A DNA stretch of 64,000 nucleotides from Apteryx mantelli. Taxonomy: Eukaryota; Chordata; Aves; Apterygiformes; Apterygidae. The stretch is taken from NCBI RefSeq assembly GCF_036417845.1, contig NC_089981.1, forward strand, positions 20,232,001 through 20,296,000, written 5' to 3'. The position numbers were made by a program, and so were the translations under genes. Positions 60,024-64,000 of this stretch are shown piece by piece. The notes below the pieces were generated by a model, which had not been told where the DNA came from, did no database searches, and was given only the letters and a program-made list of their open reading frames with translations. Within the stretch, counting starts at the first letter, position 1. Each line of letters opens with the position of its first letter.

Positions 60024-63000
60024 ATGGCCGACACGCTGGAGTTCAACGAGATATACCAGGAGGTCAAGGGATCCATGGTGAGAGCCCAGGGCTGCGGCGG
60101 GTGGCGGCAGCGTCTCACTGGCCCGCGCGCTCGTCAAAGCCTCGCGTCGCTCGCCGCCTCGCTCTCGGGCCGGAGACGAGCAGGCGACGCGTCAGCGCGA
60201 GACGCGGCCTCGTGAGGGTAACGCTTCAAGTGCTTCAGGCGCTTTGCTGTGCGCTGGGGCGTGGGCCCCCACGTCTCTTCTGCCCGGTCCTGGTAGAGAT
60301 CTTGGCTGATCCCGGCCGGAAACAAGAGCGGAGGCACCTCGTTTCCAGGGCTGAAGGGGTTTTGGAGCATCAACAGGGGCTTTTAGTGCCTGCCTGTTGC
60401 GGAGCTAGCAAGGTTGTGGTTGGGAACGCTTCCAGGAACAGGGGTGCCAGCGGTAAATGCGCCCCCATTCACGCTGTAGCTACTGCGAGAGGGTTGCACG
60501 TTGTACATTAACTTGTTTTAGTGCTGGGGAAGGGGCAGTGTGGGCCTGTGTTGTTGAGGAACTGTGGCTCATCCTTAATCCCATGGTTTTTGGGAGACTG
60601 TTGCCAGAGTTATGATACTGTGGGGTGGTACAGGGGATGCTGGTGAGGACAACTGTCTTGTCGTTGTTTGGATCCCGTATTAGAGTGGCAAGGAGCAGGC
60701 GGAGGACTAAAGCTGGGGGGGATGTTGAAGGGAATCCCCTTGTTTCACCTGGAGCGGTTGTGCAGCTGCCTGTTGCAGGGAGGCAGTTCCCTGCTCCAGG
60801 GCCTGATGGCTGTGTCTCCCTTGAGCTGTTCCCCCTCTCTGCGGGTGCGAGCGCGGGGCGAGCTGCCTCACGCCCGCCTCTCCCGTCAGAACGATGGTCG
60901 GCTGCGGCTCAGCCGCCAGGGCGTGATCTTCAAGAACAGCAAGACGGGGAAGGTGGACAACATCCAGGCGTCGGAGCTGGCAGAGGGCGTGTGGCGACGC
61001 GTGGCACTCGGCCACGGCCTCAAGCTGCTCACCAAGAATGGCCACGTCTACAAATATGATGGTTTCCGGGAATCGGTGAGCCCCCAAGCCCCGTTGTCTC
61101 TGACTCCTCCTTGTCCCTGACTGATGGCCAAGGCCTGCTGTGCGTGTGCCCACACGTGAGCTGCACAAGCCCTTCAAAATATGGAGTTCACTGTTGTTGT
61201 TTTTTTTCCTAAAACCATCCATTCTCTTGTGGGCTTGTGCCGCAGCCGCTTCGCTTGTCCTGTATCTAGCTCTGCTGCCCGTGAGCTTTGCGGTGCCAAT
61301 CTCCTTCCCCTTAAGAGCAACTCCGACGCCTGTTTTTCCTGCTCCTTCCTTTGCACGTGGGACTCTGTCCTGGTTACGCGCTCTGGGCAATGCCCACGAG
61401 CACCTGGTAGTTTCTGATGGACGCTCACTGTCTTTCTTCTGCTTCTCACCCTGCCCTAGGAGTTTGACAAGCTCTCGGATTTCTTCAAGGCCCACTACCG
61501 CCTGGAACTGGCGGAGAAGGACCTGTGCGTGAAGGGTTGGAACTGGGGGACGGTGAGGTTCGGAGGTGAGTCGTGGTGAGGCAGGAGCAGCCCACTGACT
61601 CTGGATTGCTGCAGAAAGGGAATCTGTGCTGGGTGCAGACAGGACCTCCCATCCTTAGGTGGTGGAGCTAGGTTGGTATCCAGTAGCTGGGGGCAGTTTC
61701 CCGTCCCACCAGCACCGTTGTTCCTGCAGCCCTTGGCTGTTAACGGCTTCAGATGTTCTTCTGGGCATCTAGAGCTACCCCCTTCCTAAGGGGTGGCCTC
61801 GGGTGGAGTGCGGATGCAAGTTATCTTAGGAAAGTAGAAAATAGGTGCAGGCCCCAAATCCCAGGGGAAGATCCCTACAGACAAAGGGCGCTCAGTGCAA
61901 AATGAAGGGCTGTGTGGGAGGTCTAAGTGTCTGGCAGTGCCTGCTGGTTCCTGAAGGAGCCTGGGGAGCTGATAAATGCTCCCCTGTGGTTTGAGACCAG
62001 CGGAAAACAGGCATAGACAGTTCCCTTCTTTTTGCCTGTGTTCAATCTCTTTCTCCTGGGCCTGTGACTGGCCATAGCTAGAAGGAGAAAGCCTGGAGAT
62101 TTAGGCAGGAAGTATGGAGATGAAGAGGGGAAGCATTACTGGAGTTTGGGAGAAAATTGAGGCTGCTGCTGGAGGGGGTCGACAGGATCAGACCCACCTT
62201 GGATCTGCCCAGCAGCGTGGACCTTAGGCTCTTATCACTGCGTTGCGGAGTAGTAGTTTTGATCCTGTTGTGACTGGCTGCATCTCTCCTCCCCACCTCT
62301 TGCAGGACAGCTTCTCTCCTTTGACATTGGGGAGCAGCCGGTGTTTGAGATCCCCCTCAGCAACGTGTCTCAGTGCACGACAGGCAAGAACGAGGTGACG
62401 CTGGAGTTCCACCAGAACGATGACGCCGAGGTCTCGCTCATGGAGGTTCGCTTCTACGTGCCCCCTACCCAGGAGGACGGTGTCGACCCTGTGGAGGTGA
62501 GTGCGGAGCAGAGGGGGTAGCTGGGTGTCCTCACCTGGTGCCTGACCTCAGCACCTTTGCCTTGCAGGCCTTTGCTCAGAATGTCCTCTCCAAGGCGGAT
62601 GTGATCCAGGCCACTGGGGATGCTATCTGCATCTTCCGGGAACTGCAGTGTCTGACGCCTCGTGGGCGATACGACATCCGTATCTATCCCACCTTCTTGC
62701 ATCTCCACGGCAAGACCTTTGACTACAAGATCCCCTATACTACTGTGTTGCGCCTCTTCCTGCTCCCACACAAGGACCAGCGGCAGATGTTCTTCGTGGT
62801 GAGGAGGGGATGAGGGGTCTTGCCTCCCCCAGAGAAGCGTGACGAGTGTCAGTTTTGGGAGGTCTCGGCTTCTCATCTCCTTTTCTCTTTCAGATCAGCC
62901 TGGACCCCCCGATAAAGCAAGGCCAGACCCGCTACCACTTCCTCATCCTGCTCTTCTCCAAGGATGAAGATATCTCACTGACCCTCAACATGAACGAGTG

Positions 63001-63972
63001 AGTTCTTCTACCACTAGGCAACCCCCCTGGACCCCACCTGGATCTGGGGGCTTGGGGGAGCTGGGAGGGAGGTAACGATCCCCCCGCTCCCATGCTGGAC
63101 CTGGTCAGGGGCATCTAGCCACTGGGGCTCATGAGTTGGTCTCCCTGTTTGCCTGCTCAGGACTCCTTGGAGTCTGAGCTCCCTGTTCTCACCATTGCTC
63201 TCTCTTCTGGCTGTGCAGGGAGGAGGTGGAGAAACGCTTCGAGGGACGGCTCACCAAGAACATGTCCGGCTCCCTCTACGAGATGGTCAGCCGCGTCATG
63301 AAGGCGCTGGTGAATCGCAAGATCACCGTTCCCGGCAACTTCCAGGGGTGAGGCATGCTGCTGTCACCGGGGAGGAAGGAGGTGTTGCTGACTCTGTTGG
63401 TGGTGGTCTTCCTCCTCGAGGAGTGGGCATGGAGATGGGGAAAGATGCCAAGTGTGACTTGTCCTCTCTAGGATAGGAGATGCTTGTTATTTTATATATC
63501 TATTTTTTGTAACCTCAAGTGCTGTTTGAGATCCCTCCCTGACTCTGACAGCAGGAGCGGCCCCTCTCTTTCTCTCCTGTTTCTGTGATCAGGGAGAAGG
63601 GGCTTTGCAAGATTTGTGGTTCACACCGGGGGAGCAGCTGGTGGACCTGTCTGGGCTGCTGGGATCCTCTGTCTCACTCTGGGGGGTGTTGAGGCGCAGG
63701 GAGGGCGTTGGCTCCCCGCTGGCATAACGCGGCCGTATTTGCCCTCGCAGACACTCTGGGGCGCAGTGCATCACCTGCTCCTACAAGGCCAGCTCGGGGC
63801 TTCTCTACCCGCTGGAGCGTGGCTTCATCTACGTGCACAAGCCACCCGTTCACATCCGCTTCGATGAGATCTCCTTCGTCAACTTTGCCCGTGGGACCAC
63901 CACCACCCGCTCCTTCGACTTTGAGATCGAGACCAAGCAGGGCACGCAGTACACCTTCAGCAGCATAGAGAG
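60024..63972 (+). CDS. SSRP1: SSRP1, FACT histone-chaperone subunit (5' part; continues past window)
   Basis: Nuclear subunit of FACT (with SUPT16H) that loosens and rebuilds nucleosomes during transcription and replication. Exons seen: 60024-60077 (MADTLEFNEIYQEVKGSM), 60890-61075, 61460-61565, 62306-62496, 62568-62798, 62894-62997, 63219-63347 and 63751-63972, all in phase and giving about 407 residues. They cover the N-terminal dimerisation (PH-like) part and the middle double-PH domain, including WNWGTVRFGG, NVSQCTTGKNEV, CLTPRGRYDIRIYP and CITCSYKASSG. The acidic, HMG-box and C-terminal parts lie to the right of the window. Similarity to human is very high and introns are almost free of minisatellites, unlike the rest of the window. 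Confidence 0.98.
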
Positions 63973-64000
63973 GTGGGCACGGGGTGCGTGGCAGGGTGTC

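Overview
The window is GC-rich sauropsid DNA, most likely from a bird microchromosome. Short introns are packed with G-rich minisatellites, CpG islands recur every few kilobases, interspersed repeats are nearly absent, and gene order follows human 11q12 in reverse. I read, left to right: the 5' end of ZDHHC5 (-, inferred), CLP1 (-), YPEL4 (+), SERPING1 (-), UBE2L6 (+), SMTNL1 (-), TIMM10 (+), RTN4RL2 (-), SLC43A3 (+), two PRG2/PRG3-like (eosinophil major basic protein family) C-type lectin genes A (-) and B (+), P2RX3 (-) and the 5' two thirds of SSRP1 (+). Exon limits were set by hand from splice sites, reading phase and remembered human proteins; no alignment was run.

Region by region: 1-6340 is AT-richer noncoding sequence, probably ZDHHC5 intron 1 behind a CpG-island promoter at 6400-7300. 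7770-18990 holds CLP1, YPEL4 and SERPING1, with a 200-base assembly gap (13353-13552) over the 3' ends of the last two. 19000-21700 is a 52-bp satellite and decayed relatives. 21800-36800 holds UBE2L6, SMTNL1, TIMM10 and RTN4RL2. 36800-42500 is intergenic, with CpG islands, a GGAT-rich tract and a 24-bp TATA-containing minisatellite. 42500-48300 is SLC43A3. 48400-54520 is the lectin pair around a large inverted repeat. 54700-58430 is P2RX3, and 59050 to the end is the SSRP1 promoter and gene.

The genes are a syntenic neighbourhood rather than an operon. They cover RNA processing (CLP1), complement and contact control (SERPING1), interferon-driven ISG15 conjugation (UBE2L6), mitochondrial import (TIMM10), muscle regulation (SMTNL1), neural receptors (RTN4RL2, P2RX3), purine transport (SLC43A3), granule-type lectins and chromatin (SSRP1). 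Most neighbours are divergent or convergent, and several convergent pairs end within a few hundred bases of each other.

Three points stand out. First, the lectin genes are head to head across an inverted repeat whose roughly 375-bp arms are far more alike than the proteins, each arm carrying its own TATA-type promoter. Second, almost every intron carries its own minisatellite, some of which tile regulatory-looking palindromes. Third, CLP1, YPEL4, SERPING1, SMTNL1 and RTN4RL2 show one-base frame breaks, mostly at homopolymers, while SLC43A3, both lectins, P2RX3 and SSRP1 read cleanly. That suggests uneven consensus quality rather than gene death.
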